39,299 nucleotides of DNA. Source: a virus. The stretch is taken from positions 1 through 39,299 of IMG/VR virus record IMGVR_UViG_3300042549_001746; one strand, 5' to 3'. Every line of letters starts with the position of its first letter. The first letter of the stretch is position 1. The position numbers and the translations under genes were made by a program. Shown here piece by piece: positions 1-7,191 of the stretch. Under the pieces are notes generated by a model. The model did not search any database. It was not told the origin of the DNA and saw only the letters and a program-made list of their open reading frames with translations.

Positions 1-204
1 TGTACCTACTGCCATTATGAAATCTCGCTTCCGTATGCGTTGAATGAAACGTTTGCGCTAGATGCGTAGACCGTAAGTACGTCTGTTGCACCAAGCGTAA
101 TTCCTGCTGTGATAAATGTTGAATCAGATGCAGGTACTGTTGCTCCGTATACAATGTACTCTTCTGCAGATAGAGCAGAACCAGCAACGCGTACCGCGAT
201 GCGG
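1..204. repeat. Near-identical terminal overlap, left copy
   Basis: Bases 1-204 match 39096-39299 with five substitutions (positions 42, 66, 72, 90 and 105). All five fall at third codon positions of the minus-strand gene ending at 15 and all are synonymous. Bases 1-15 also hold the first codons (MAVGT) of the gene that is complete at 38649-39110, so the two window ends join in register. The simplest reading is a circular or terminally redundant genome of about 39,095 bp, with two strain variants sampled at the ends. A real tandem duplication is the alternative. Confidence 0.85.
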
Positions 205-344
205 TATGTAGCAGCAGTAGATGCCTGATTACATACTGAGATGGTAGACACTACAGTCTGCGTTGCAGACGGTACTGTATATAAAGTTGTTGCGGTTGTT
301 GCGCTTGGGTTGACCTGACCAAGCACCTTGTAAGTTGTTGGCAT
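15..344 (-). CDS. Small virion protein, beta-rich (109 aa)
   Basis: This is a 109-residue protein rich in Thr, Ser, Ala and Val, with alternating hydrophobic residues typical of a small beta-sandwich. It has no signal peptide and no catalytic motif. It starts at ATG with AAGGAG seven bases upstream and lies directly after the tail-fibre gene. Its stop overlaps the next start as TAATG, so it is translationally coupled to the tail paralog array across the circular junction. The context suggests a tail or capsid decoration protein; I do not recognise a named family. A partial second copy occupies 39110-39299. Confidence 0.8.
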   Translation of the reverse strand: MPTTYKVLGQVNPSATTATTLYTVPSATQTVVSTISVCNQASTAATYRIAVRVAGSALSAEEYIVYGATVPASDSTFITAGITLGATDVLTVYASSANVSFNAYGSEIS

Positions 345-364
345 TTATTTCTCCTTAGTGTTGG

Positions 365-2176
365 TTAAGCACCCATTAGCATTAATGGGTTGAATGTTTC
401 GCCTTGTGCGGTTCCAGCAGAAATTGATGTGATTTTACCAGCAGAGTCTACAACGACTGTAGCAAGAGTGTATGTACCAGCACTTGCGCCAGTAGCATTT
501 GCCCAAGAAGATACAGTTCCATTGGTAGTTAGGTACTTACCTGAGTTACCAGTCTGGCTAGGCACGACATACTGAGTAGAGTCTGTAGCAACAAGAGTTT
601 TGCTTGACGGAATCGTTGTTCCATTGATAGACGTAGCGGTAGCAACACCAAGGACTGGAGTAACAAGCGTTGGGCTTGTATCCACTACGAACTTAGTACC
701 AGTACCAGTCTGTGATGCAATCGAAGTTACATTGCCAACAGATGTGATAGGACCAGTTAGGTTAGATGGAGCAAGGATTACGTTATCAATGTAGTACTTG
801 GTCGCTGCATCTTGTGCATTAGTAGGGTTTCCTAGACCTGTAATCTTGTTGGTACCCATAGCAAGTGGACCAGACATTGTGCTGCCAGTCTTAAGAACTA
901 CTGTATCCGAGAAGTTTGCTGTATCAGCCAAGGCTGCAGCAATCTCATTAAGTGTATCAAGAGTAGATGGTGCTCCATCGATAAGATTGTTAATTGCAGT
1001 TCCAACATATGCTGTGGTTGCTACCTGTGTGGTGTTAGTACCTGCTGCAGCAGTTGGAGCGGTTGGGGTTCCAGTCAGTGCTGGGCTAGCAAGTGGAGCA
1101 TAGGTGCTCGCTGCTGTAGATGTTCCTAACTTACCATCAATCTGAGTTTGGATGGCAGATGTAACACCATCAAGGTACCCAAGTTCAGTTGCAGATACTG
1201 TCGATGATGGAGCAATCTTTGTCCACTCAATTGCAGCAGATGCATTGATGTCGGCATTGACAACGCTATTGGTAAGGGCTAACTTACCATAGGCAACTTG
1301 AGCAGAAGAGTTAATATCTGCATTCACAATTGTTCCGTCAGCAATCATAGTTGATGTGACGGTGCCAGTATCGCCAGCGGTAATTGCTGTACCTGAAATC
1401 TTTGTTTTATCAATTGCTGCTGCAGAGTTGATGTCAGCGTTAACGATTGTTCCATCTGCAATCTTGGCAGATGTAATTGCAGAATCTGCAATCTTTCCAG
1501 TTGTTACGTTCAGGTCAGCAATCTTTGCTGTTGTCACAGCAGAAGGAGCAAGTTTGCCTTCGGTAACTGATAAGTCATCAATCTTGGTTGTGCCAACGGC
1601 ACCAGTTGCAATCTTACCACTTGTGATAGCAGAGTCCGCAATATCTCCAGTAGCAATTGTAAGGTCTGCAATCTTAGCAGATGTGATTGCGCTGTCTGCA
1701 ATCTTGGCTGTTGTTACATTGGCATCTGTAATTTTAGCAGTTGTAATAGCATTCGATGCAATCATACCATTGGTAACGGTGCCTGTTTGGGATGTAAGAA
1801 CTACTGTATCAAGTTGAATTCCGTGTGCGGAATCTCCAGCATTTGTAGCAACTTTCTCAATATGCTGATTGGCTTCGCGGTAATCGCGACCAATTGCCAT
1901 ATGGCGTACTACTGCACCAGCAGAGTGAGCCTGACCAGTCGAGCCATCTACACCACGAGTAATTGTAAGCGTGTTGGTTGCTACCGCCGTGACATCTACA
2001 ATTTCTTCAAGCGCTGTATCTGGGTCAATGACAACTGTAAAGGTTTCACCTGCCGAGATGGTTGTACCACCAAGCAGTGCTGTACCTGATACTACAGTCG
2101 CTGATGTACCAGATGATGTAAGTGCGCCAGTCAGCGTTGTCTGCTGCGAGCGGGATGAGTATTTTCTAGTTGTCAT
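365..2176 (-). CDS. Tail fibre with AKI-type repeats (603 aa)
   Basis: The N-terminal ~110 residues form a beta-rich attachment domain. Residues ~130-310 are a run of about ten-residue repeats of the form TTAKIAD..(I/V)T, with variants such as ITSGKIA and IVNADIN, which usually build a trimeric beta-helical shaft. The C-terminal ~250 residues are Thr/Ser/Gly-rich and probably carry the receptor-binding tip. The gene follows the tail adaptor and precedes the 109-aa virion protein in the leftward late operon. The repeats, length and position support a tail fibre. The receptor cannot be inferred. Confidence 0.85.
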   Translation of the reverse strand: MTTRKYSSRSQQTTLTGALTSSGTSATVVSGTALLGGTTISAGETFTVVIDPDTALEEIVDVTAVATNTLTITRGVDGSTGQAHSAGAVVRHMAIGRDYREANQHIEKVATNAGDSAHGIQLDTVVLTSQTGTVTNGMIASNAITTAKITDANVTTAKIADSAITSAKIADLTIATGDIADSAITSGKIATGAVGTTKIDDLSVTEGKLAPSAVTTAKIADLNVTTGKIADSAITSAKIADGTIVNADINSAAAIDKTKISGTAITAGDTGTVTSTMIADGTIVNADINSSAQVAYGKLALTNSVVNADINASAAIEWTKIAPSSTVSATELGYLDGVTSAIQTQIDGKLGTSTAASTYAPLASPALTGTPTAPTAAAGTNTTQVATTAYVGTAINNLIDGAPSTLDTLNEIAAALADTANFSDTVVLKTGSTMSGPLAMGTNKITGLGNPTNAQDAATKYYIDNVILAPSNLTGPITSVGNVTSIASQTGTGTKFVVDTSPTLVTPVLGVATATSINGTTIPSSKTLVATDSTQYVVPSQTGNSGKYLTTNGTVSSWANATGASAGTYTLATVVVDSAGKITSISAGTAQGETFNPLMLMGA

Positions 2177-2185
2177 TGCTGGTCC

Positions 2186-3118
2186 TTATCGGCGGGAGTA
2201 GTGAACACGAATTGGGTAGTTTGCCTGCTGAGATTTTGTCTCTTCGTTAAGACGCTGTGTATAGAGCGCATAGAGTTGTTTAGTCGCACTCTGTGATGCA
2301 CCATATGGGCGCTTGCTGTCAGTCTCATCCGCCTGTGGGCTGACCTGTGATGCACGTGCTGGGTCAAGGAATGAGAGTAAACGATAGGCTGCGCCTAGGA
2401 TTACTACATCTCTTGTTGACTCAGGTAGTCCAGTCACTGTTGTATATACATCTGTGTTTGCTGCAAAAGTGTTAGGGTCTGTTGCATAGATAACCTTGAC
2501 TGTACGACCAGCGATAGGTGCCTCACCTAGAGTTACAGTTTGTACCTGGTCAGTACTGGTATATCCAAATGCTTCAGGGTTTGCGAATGCGTCAAAGTCC
2601 CAGCGACGAATTGGAACCCACTCTTTGGTAGGTCCGATGTCTTGCCAGGTTAGGCTCAAGATATTCTTAACGTTTAGATTAGCGAATGCGTATGTAGATA
2701 CCGCAGCATTAAAGGTAAAGGTTGTTGACTTGACGGCAAAGATGCTTGCTCCAAGGGAGCGGATAGTATCGTTGATTGCACGCTTGACTGTAAAACGCGG
2801 GAAGGTAGGTGAGATAGTTACCTTCGCATCAACAGCGTGTGTGGCTGGTGTTGTGCCAAGATAGCCACGTCCGTAAGGAGATACTGTTGCAGTGTTTGCT
2901 ACGCGGTCAAATGAATCTACCCAGAGCAACTCTTCGTCAATCTCAAGGATACCCTTACCTACTGAGTCAGTAGAACCTAGGCTAAGCACAAGAGGGGAAG
3001 CGCTTGTAGAGGTTGTGGTTGTTACCGCAGCGGATAAGTGCGTGGCTCTATCTTGCTGGAATGTATACCCTGCAAGGTTGATTAGAACCTCGTCAATCAT
3101 ATTAGTTAATGTTGTCAT
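2186..3118 (-). CDS. Tail adaptor / head-to-tail connector (310 aa)
   Basis: The protein begins with a short helix (MTTLTNMIDEVLINL), then a beta domain at ~25-110 with a conserved-looking GRGYLGT turn, then a mixed region and a helical C-terminus (RDVVILGAAYRLL followed by a long amphipathic helix). This layout is typical of adaptor proteins that dock on the portal and receive tail fibres in short-tailed phages. The start overlaps the stop of the 88-aa gene as TAATG, so the two are coupled. The assignment is by fold pattern and position, not by a diagnostic motif. Confidence 0.6.
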   Translation of the reverse strand: MTTLTNMIDEVLINLAGYTFQQDRATHLSAAVTTTTSTSASPLVLSLGSTDSVGKGILEIDEELLWVDSFDRVANTATVSPYGRGYLGTTPATHAVDAKVTISPTFPRFTVKRAINDTIRSLGASIFAVKSTTFTFNAAVSTYAFANLNVKNILSLTWQDIGPTKEWVPIRRWDFDAFANPEAFGYTSTDQVQTVTLGEAPIAGRTVKVIYATDPNTFAANTDVYTTVTGLPESTRDVVILGAAYRLLSFLDPARASQVSPQADETDSKRPYGASQSATKQLYALYTQRLNEETKSQQANYPIRVHYSRR

Positions 3119-3384
3119 TAGGCGTCTATGCTCCTTAGCGCTGCAGGGGCTGCAAGCCCAGTTGTTCCAGCAAGTTCGTTACAAATACCATCAATGTCCT
3201 TGAACTTGTCACGTGTGCGTGATGATGACGCCTTGATATTCAAAGCACCAACTGTAGAAAGTCCAGTGGTACTAGCCCAGCGATTAGCAGCACCTTGTTC
3301 GTCAAGATACTTAGCGACATCAGTGATACCTGCCAGCCTATTGAGTTCTGCTGTAAGGCTGCTACCTGCTTTGCCTAGTGCCAT
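3118..3384 (-). CDS. Small helical virion-region protein (88 aa)
   Basis: An 88-residue, mostly helical protein of unknown function, beginning MALGKAGSSLTAELNRLAG. The start has GGAAGG upstream, and the stop is coupled to the tail adaptor start. Its position between the glycosyltransferase and the adaptor suggests a head-completion or connector role, but I see no family motif. Confidence 0.7.
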   Translation of the reverse strand: MALGKAGSSLTAELNRLAGITDVAKYLDEQGAANRWASTTGLSTVGALNIKASSSRTRDKFKDIDGICNELAGTTGLAAPAALRSIDA

Positions 3385-3396
3385 TGTTAACCTTCC

Positions 3397-4107
3397 TTAG
3401 CGTTTTGGTACGATTAAATTTGATTTCTTCTGGGCTGCCCCAAAGAATGCTTTGTAGTAATGTTCATCAAAAGAGAATCGCTTCATATGTGGAGCAGTCG
3501 CACCTGTGTGACAGTAGACTGGAATCTCTGCCTGGTCACATAGTGCGAAGAAGTAAATGTCTTCTCCGATAAACTTTGTCCCGCGTCCCATTTCCATAAA
3601 CAGTGGTGAGTCAGGAACAGTTGCCCGAATCTTCTCAACCACACTGCGGTGCATAAGGACGAATCCCATACCCGCTGCGCCTACCTGAATCAACTTATCT
3701 TCTGGCATTGGGTGTAGTCTTGTCAGACCAAACCCGCCATCTTTATTGTCGACAAAATTAAATACAGTCGGCATCGGAATCATCAAAGGTTCCTCAGGGT
3801 TATCTGTTGTGAAGTAAACTCCAGTTACGATAGGACGCTTCTCAGCATCTCGACTATCCCAAAGTTTCTTGAATGACTCAGGACTAATTACTACATCCGA
3901 GTCAACCCATAGAAGCCACTCTGTGTCAGTCTTGTCATACCAATATGTGATGACAGTCTCACGCTGTCTAGCAATCTGGTTGCCCTGACTGCGTAGAGTA
4001 GACTTAAATTCTAATCCTGATTTAAGCATAACGTCGCAGACGCCCTGCATAAACTTCCCATCAACCATTCCGTTATCGCACCAGGCGATTGAAATTGTTT
4101 CTTGCAT
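3397..4107 (-). CDS. GT-A-type glycosyltransferase-like protein (236 aa)
   Basis: Predicted GT2-like glycosyltransferase with a GT-A fold. It has the metal/nucleotide-sugar motif D69-S-D71 in LLWVDSDVV, an RQRE segment upstream, and a late GEDIYFF segment that matches the acceptor-side ED motif of GT2 enzymes. The length suits a single catalytic domain. There is no signal peptide, so it acts in the cytoplasm. It sits among capsid and tail genes with its own good ribosome site (AGGGGA), so it may glycosylate a virion protein. Modification of host glycan is the alternative. Substrate unknown. Confidence 0.75.
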   Translation of the reverse strand: MQETISIAWCDNGMVDGKFMQGVCDVMLKSGLEFKSTLRSQGNQIARQRETVITYWYDKTDTEWLLWVDSDVVISPESFKKLWDSRDAEKRPIVTGVYFTTDNPEEPLMIPMPTVFNFVDNKDGGFGLTRLHPMPEDKLIQVGAAGMGFVLMHRSVVEKIRATVPDSPLFMEMGRGTKFIGEDIYFFALCDQAEIPVYCHTGATAPHMKRFSFDEHYYKAFFGAAQKKSNLIVPKR

Positions 4108-4122
4108 TTGTCCCCTGCTTTC

Positions 4123-4272
4123 TTATTTCTTCTTTGCTCTTGCGTTATCCACAAGATTTGGATAAGGTCTTCCTGCCTTCTTAGCCATTGCTTTAGCCTT
4201 AGCCTTCTGAGCAGGTGTAAGTGGTGTTGACTTCTTCTTAGGGTTCTTCTTATCCCAGAATGCTTTCTTCAT
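4123..4272 (-). CDS. Lys-rich small protein (49 aa)
   Basis: A 49-residue, extremely basic protein beginning MKKAFWDKKNPKKK, with lysine or arginine at over a third of positions and clusters KKNPKKK, KAKAKAMAKKAGR and RAKKK. Its start overlaps the next upstream stop as TAATG. It belongs to a run of four small basic or repeat-bearing proteins between the capsid and tail genes. Known histone-like and phage internal proteins share this composition, so DNA neutralisation in the head is plausible but inferred. Confidence 0.7.
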   Translation of the reverse strand: MKKAFWDKKNPKKKSTPLTPAQKAKAKAMAKKAGRPYPNLVDNARAKKK

Positions 4273-4529
4273 TACCACTTCACCTTATCTGCCCAGTATG
4301 CTGCACTCATCTTACCCTTAGCAATGTTCGCCTTATGGCGAGCCTTGAATGACTTCTGACGGGCGGTTGGCTTCTTGTCGCCAGTAACACCCTGTTGACC
4401 AAAGCGAATAGTCTTAACCTTTGCACCTTCTTTAGCCACAACAACGTGTGATTTGGTTGGGTGGTTAGGCGTACGCTTTGGCTTGTTAAAGCCTGATACT
4501 CCTGCTCGCTTTAGTCTTGGGTCACTCAT
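4272..4529 (-). CDS. Basic small protein (85 aa)
   Basis: An 85-residue basic protein (MSDPRLKRAGVSGFNKPKRT...) with many Lys/Arg, ending in a helical stretch and DKVKW. It is coupled by TAATG-type overlap to its neighbours on both sides. No recognised domain. Similar basic proteins in this position of actinophage genomes are uncharacterised. Being inside the capsid-tail operon argues for a virion or packaging role. Confidence 0.7.
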   Translation of the reverse strand: MSDPRLKRAGVSGFNKPKRTPNHPTKSHVVVAKEGAKVKTIRFGQQGVTGDKKPTARQKSFKARHKANIAKGKMSAAYWADKVKW

Positions 4530-4816
4530 TAGTAGTTGCTCATTCCTTGCTGTGCTAGAAACGCAGCCTTCTGCGCTGGAGTCATATTAGATGGGCTTGT
4601 GCGGTCCTTGTAGGCTTCTTGCGCTTTCTTGGCGCGGGCGCGTTCCTGTGCTGTACGCTCTGCAATTTGCTTTGCTTGCGCTGCTGCAATAGCCCTAGCG
4701 AGTTCTCTTTCATTTGCATATCCAGAGTTCATACCAGTTTTCTTTTTTGCTTTTGCGGAGGCAATAGCGTTGGCAAGTTCTCTTTCGTTTGAGTATCCTG
4801 AATTCATCCCTGGCAT
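4529..4816 (-). CDS. Protein with duplicated GMNSGY-NERELA motif (95 aa)
   Basis: A 95-residue protein whose first half is an internal duplication. GMNSGYSNERELANAIA and GMNSGYANERELARAIA lie about 25 residues apart, each followed by an Ala/Lys helix. The remainder is charged and helical (AERTAQERARAKKAQEAYKD) and ends in MTPAQKAAFLAQQGMSNY. The duplicated unit looks like a short binding motif presented twice. The stop is coupled to the downstream 85-aa gene. Function unknown. Confidence 0.75.
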   Translation of the reverse strand: MPGMNSGYSNERELANAIASAKAKKKTGMNSGYANERELARAIAAAQAKQIAERTAQERARAKKAQEAYKDRTSPSNMTPAQKAAFLAQQGMSNY

Positions 4817-4945
4817 TTACTTCTTCTTGCCCATCTTCTTAACAGCCTTCTTGACCATCTTCTTGCCTGACTTCTTTGATTCCATCTTTGCCATTGCCAT
4901 ACCTTTTGCTGTGTATGGGAATTCTTTCTTTCCGACTTTTGGCAT
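4817..4945 (-). CDS. Lys-rich small protein (42 aa)
   Basis: A 42-residue protein, about 40 percent lysine, starting MPKVGKKEFPYTAKGMAMAK and ending in a polybasic helix with repeated KK pairs. The start is coupled to the upstream stop (TAATG), and its stop abuts the next ATG. Composition resembles eukaryotic histone H1 tails and phage DNA-condensing proteins. Too short for domain recognition. Confidence 0.65.
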   Translation of the reverse strand: MPKVGKKEFPYTAKGMAMAKMESKKSGKKMVKKAVKKMGKKK

Positions 4946-5259
4946 TATATTGCTCCTACTTCCTTGAGTACTTCGGTTGTCTTCTTGGTTATATCTTTTG
5001 TCTTTGGCATTGTGTTTGCATCATATGGCTTACCCAATGTTGCTGACGCTTCGTATGCTGCTTGCACGTGAGCACGAGTTGTGCCCGCTGGCTGGATACC
5101 TTGTGCTCTCGCATCTCGGTAAGCCTGCAACTCTGATGTCCACTTCTTATCTGAGATGTCTCTGGTGGCATCACCAGTTCCCAGTTCAAGAGTTCCTATC
5201 TTGCAACCAAAGCAACCTTCTACATATTCAGGATGCTTTTGTATTTGATGTAGATTCAT
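4945..5259 (-). CDS. Conserved-looking small protein (104 aa)
   Basis: A 104-residue protein, beginning MNLHQIQKHPEYVEGCFGCKIGTLELGTGDA. The segment HPEYVEGCFGCK is a likely metal-binding CxxC with a preceding His. The middle is helical and charged (ELQAYRDARAQGIQPAGT). The start carries the AGGGGACAA ribosome-site context also seen at 4107 and 16110. Function unknown; it lies between the 89-aa post-capsid gene and the lysine-rich cluster. Confidence 0.7.
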   Translation of the reverse strand: MNLHQIQKHPEYVEGCFGCKIGTLELGTGDATRDISDKKWTSELQAYRDARAQGIQPAGTTRAHVQAAYEASATLGKPYDANTMPKTKDITKKTTEVLKEVGAI

Positions 5260-5266
5260 TTGTCCC

Positions 5267-5536
5267 CTACTGTGCTGTAAAGTTTGCCTCTGTTACGCCG
5301 ATACCGCCTGCGATAAGTTCAGCCTTAGTAGCCTCATCAACTGTATAGTCGTAGCCACCTTGATAAACAACGTCATAGTCACGAAGGTCTTCGTCTACTG
5401 CATAGCGTAGAGTCGAGTAGGTTGAACCAGACTTGACAACAGTAATACCACGCTTCAACTTGTAGAAGTAGAACAGGCGGTGCCCGCCTGCTGGACCTTC
5501 TTCTACAGTTGGACCTCTGAATGTATAAGTTGTCAT
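5267..5536 (-). CDS. Post-capsid small protein (89 aa)
   Basis: An 89-residue, beta-rich protein (MTTYTFRGPTVEEGPAGGHRLFYFYKLKRG...) immediately downstream of the major capsid gene, with AAGGAG before its ATG. Short beta-rich proteins in this slot are often capsid decoration or head-fibre proteins. The assignment here is positional only. Confidence 0.75.
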   Translation of the reverse strand: MTTYTFRGPTVEEGPAGGHRLFYFYKLKRGITVVKSGSTYSTLRYAVDEDLRDYDVVYQGGYDYTVDEATKAELIAGGIGVTEANFTAQ

Positions 5537-5563
5537 TGTTCTCCTTAGTGAACTTACTGATGA

Positions 5564-5581
5564 GGCTAGGTTTCCCTAGCC
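5564..5581 (-). terminator. Hairpin with GAAA tetraloop after capsid gene
   Basis: In the leftward transcript this is a perfect 7-bp stem (GGCTAGG/CCTAGCC) closed by GAAA, a GNRA tetraloop, 15 bp after the major capsid stop. No U-tract follows. It is better read as a partial terminator or an RNA-stabilising 3' hairpin that boosts capsid mRNA. The late terminator at 31.7 kb uses the same GAAA-capped design. Confidence 0.5.
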
Positions 5582-5596
5582 CCACCCGTCAATCAA

Positions 5597-6550
5597 CTAA
5601 GCGATTGATGAACCTGATTCGATTCGGAATAGTGCTTCTTCGCGGTAGCGAGCAAAGCCGAGTACGCCGTACCAACCCATTGGGCGGTGACGCATCAACT
5701 TGTCAACTACTGGTCCGATGACTACGTGTGGCTCTTCTGCCACTGCTTCAGCAAGTGCCTGCTGTCCTGCGACGATTGTGCGGTACACCTTTGCAGATGA
5801 AGCACCATCAGTTGCAGTGAACAGACGTGAAGACTCTACGAAGTATGCGCCTTCGTATGTTCCGATTTCTCCCGCCCAGATGCGGTCCTGTGATGAACCG
5901 TACTGATTTGGAAGAAGCCATCCTGCTGAGCCTGTTTCTGCACGAAGGTCGTGTGAAACTTCTGGGTGAATACCAGTCCAGTAGAGTGAACCCTTGCGAC
6001 CAACTGCTTGGTTAGCGCGGAGTTTCGCAACTGCACGACGAATGTTCGCAGATGAGATTGTTGCAGCAGCAGTGATTGTTGCTGTTGATGTTGCAGTTGA
6101 ACCTGAGTAGATGACGTTTGTGCCACCACGAAGTGTTGTCATTGCAACTCGGTCAATTGAGTCTGCGAGGTTGTAAGCGATGATGTTAGCAATTGCTGGG
6201 TCAACATCTGCAAGTGAGAAGAGTTCGAGCGCACGTGTTACCAATACTGAGTTACCGTACTCGTTAAGAGTAATTGTAACTGAGGTTGGTGTTGAGAGCG
6301 CTACTGCATCTGGGTCAGTATCTTCTGTGAGTGTTGATGTTGCAGCAGAGAGGTCAACGTAGCGCTGTAGAACTACTGATGAACCTGGCATTGCTTGCTG
6401 TGCTGGGCGCTTGTCGGCAACTGAGCGGATGAGTGGCTCTGAACGGAGTGCGAACTCCAAGAGACGGTCATAAGCCCGCTGTACCAGACCAGCAGCACCA
6501 ACGGTACCTCCGAGTGTGGAGGACCCTGTTCCTGTGTATGCGTTTGGCAT
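5597..6550 (-). CDS. Major capsid protein, N4-gp56-like (317 aa)
   Basis: A 317-residue major capsid protein with the pattern of the N4-gp56 family (HK97 fold). An N-terminal helix (VQRAYDRLLEFALRSEPLIR) is followed by a Pro-rich loop, a beta region around QRYVDLSAATSTLTEDTDPD, a long spine-helix region, and the family-typical end GWYGVLGFARYREEALFRIESGSS. It follows the scaffold gene directly and has a clear ribosome site (AGGA). There is no sign of a fused delta domain or propeptide, so scaffold and shell are separate genes. Confidence 0.88.
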   Translation of the reverse strand: MPNAYTGTGSSTLGGTVGAAGLVQRAYDRLLEFALRSEPLIRSVADKRPAQQAMPGSSVVLQRYVDLSAATSTLTEDTDPDAVALSTPTSVTITLNEYGNSVLVTRALELFSLADVDPAIANIIAYNLADSIDRVAMTTLRGGTNVIYSGSTATSTATITAAATISSANIRRAVAKLRANQAVGRKGSLYWTGIHPEVSHDLRAETGSAGWLLPNQYGSSQDRIWAGEIGTYEGAYFVESSRLFTATDGASSAKVYRTIVAGQQALAEAVAEEPHVVIGPVVDKLMRHRPMGWYGVLGFARYREEALFRIESGSSIA

Positions 6551-6584
6551 TAGGTTATTTTCCTTTAGTGTTAGAAACTATGAT

Positions 6585-7067
6585 TTATTTTTGTGAGTAA
6601 ATAAGATTAATGAGTTCTTCCGAGGATTGTGCCTGGTCGATTCTCATATTTATATCTTCTGCTCTGTCGGGTGTTAGTGCACCCTGAGTAAGAATGTCTT
6701 GCTGACGTAATGCAGCGCGGTCCATCTCACTCGCTTGCGGTGCTTCCTGAGTAGGAGTAAGCCCGAACAAATCTCCGTTATCTTCTAGCCAGTTATTCAC
6801 TGACTCTTCAGATACATCGTCGATGTCCTTGAGGATTAGTCGTACTGCTTTAGGATTCACACCCTTTTTTTCTAGGACTTCTTTGACAGTTCGCTCACGC
6901 TGCGACTTGGTTAATCCCTCAAGTTGCTCAGTGAGTTCCTTAATACGTTTCTCGTCATTACGCTTGGCTTTCCGCAACTTCTTTAAGAGGTCACTTCCAT
7001 CCATTTGTGTTTCAGATACATCAGTATCTAGGTCATCGTCTTCATCGTCCCAGTAGTTGTTGCTCAT
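6585..7067 (-). CDS. Capsid scaffolding protein (160 aa)
   Basis: The start at ATG 7067 (MSNNYWDDEDDDL) is preferred over an in-frame GTG at 7079, because GGGTGG sits at the right distance from 7067. The protein opens with a strongly acidic tail, continues with a coiled-coil stretch (LRKAKRNDEKRIKELTEQLEGL) and ends in short helices rich in Glu and Gln. Size, acidity, helicity and position just before the major capsid gene are characteristic of scaffolds. It may be a substrate of the proteasome-like hydrolase at 15568. Confidence 0.8.
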   Translation of the reverse strand: MSNNYWDDEDDDLDTDVSETQMDGSDLLKKLRKAKRNDEKRIKELTEQLEGLTKSQRERTVKEVLEKKGVNPKAVRLILKDIDDVSEESVNNWLEDNGDLFGLTPTQEAPQASEMDRAALRQQDILTQGALTPDRAEDINMRIDQAQSSEELINLIYSQK

Positions 7068-7191
7068 AGCAACTGCCACCCTTCTCTATTAGTTAGTTCG
7101 CAAGCCTCAGATTCATTCGGGGAAATGGTCTGGCTCTTACTACCAGTCTTTTACGCTGACGGGGCTGGCGGGTCCGTTCAGGATTCTATTT
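7068..7191. other. Intergenic gap before scaffold gene
   Basis: This is a short non-coding stretch upstream of the scaffold and capsid genes and downstream of the 424-aa internal protein. It holds the scaffold ribosome site and GC-rich imperfect inverted sequence near 7150-7175. I see no convincing promoter or U-tracted terminator. An extra promoter for high capsid expression would be logical here but cannot be supported. Confidence 0.4.

Noticed and set aside
798-1817. Long plus-strand ORFs opposite the tail fibre
   Set aside because: Antisense shadows of the repetitive fibre gene, with no ribosome sites and hydrophobic, low-complexity products.
365-2176. Periodic repeats suggesting a CRISPR array or tandem DNA repeat
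   Set aside because: Repeats are degenerate at DNA level and in frame with the fibre protein; spacing is that of a protein shaft.
3747-3760. TGTCGACA palindrome within the glycosyltransferase gene
   Set aside because: Isolated copy in coding sequence; lacks the CAATTGTCGACA context shared by the two control-region sites.
4145-4153. Extra exact DnaA box (TTATCCACA), and another near 25450
   Set aside because: Single copies inside coding sequence without AT-rich neighbours; probably chance.
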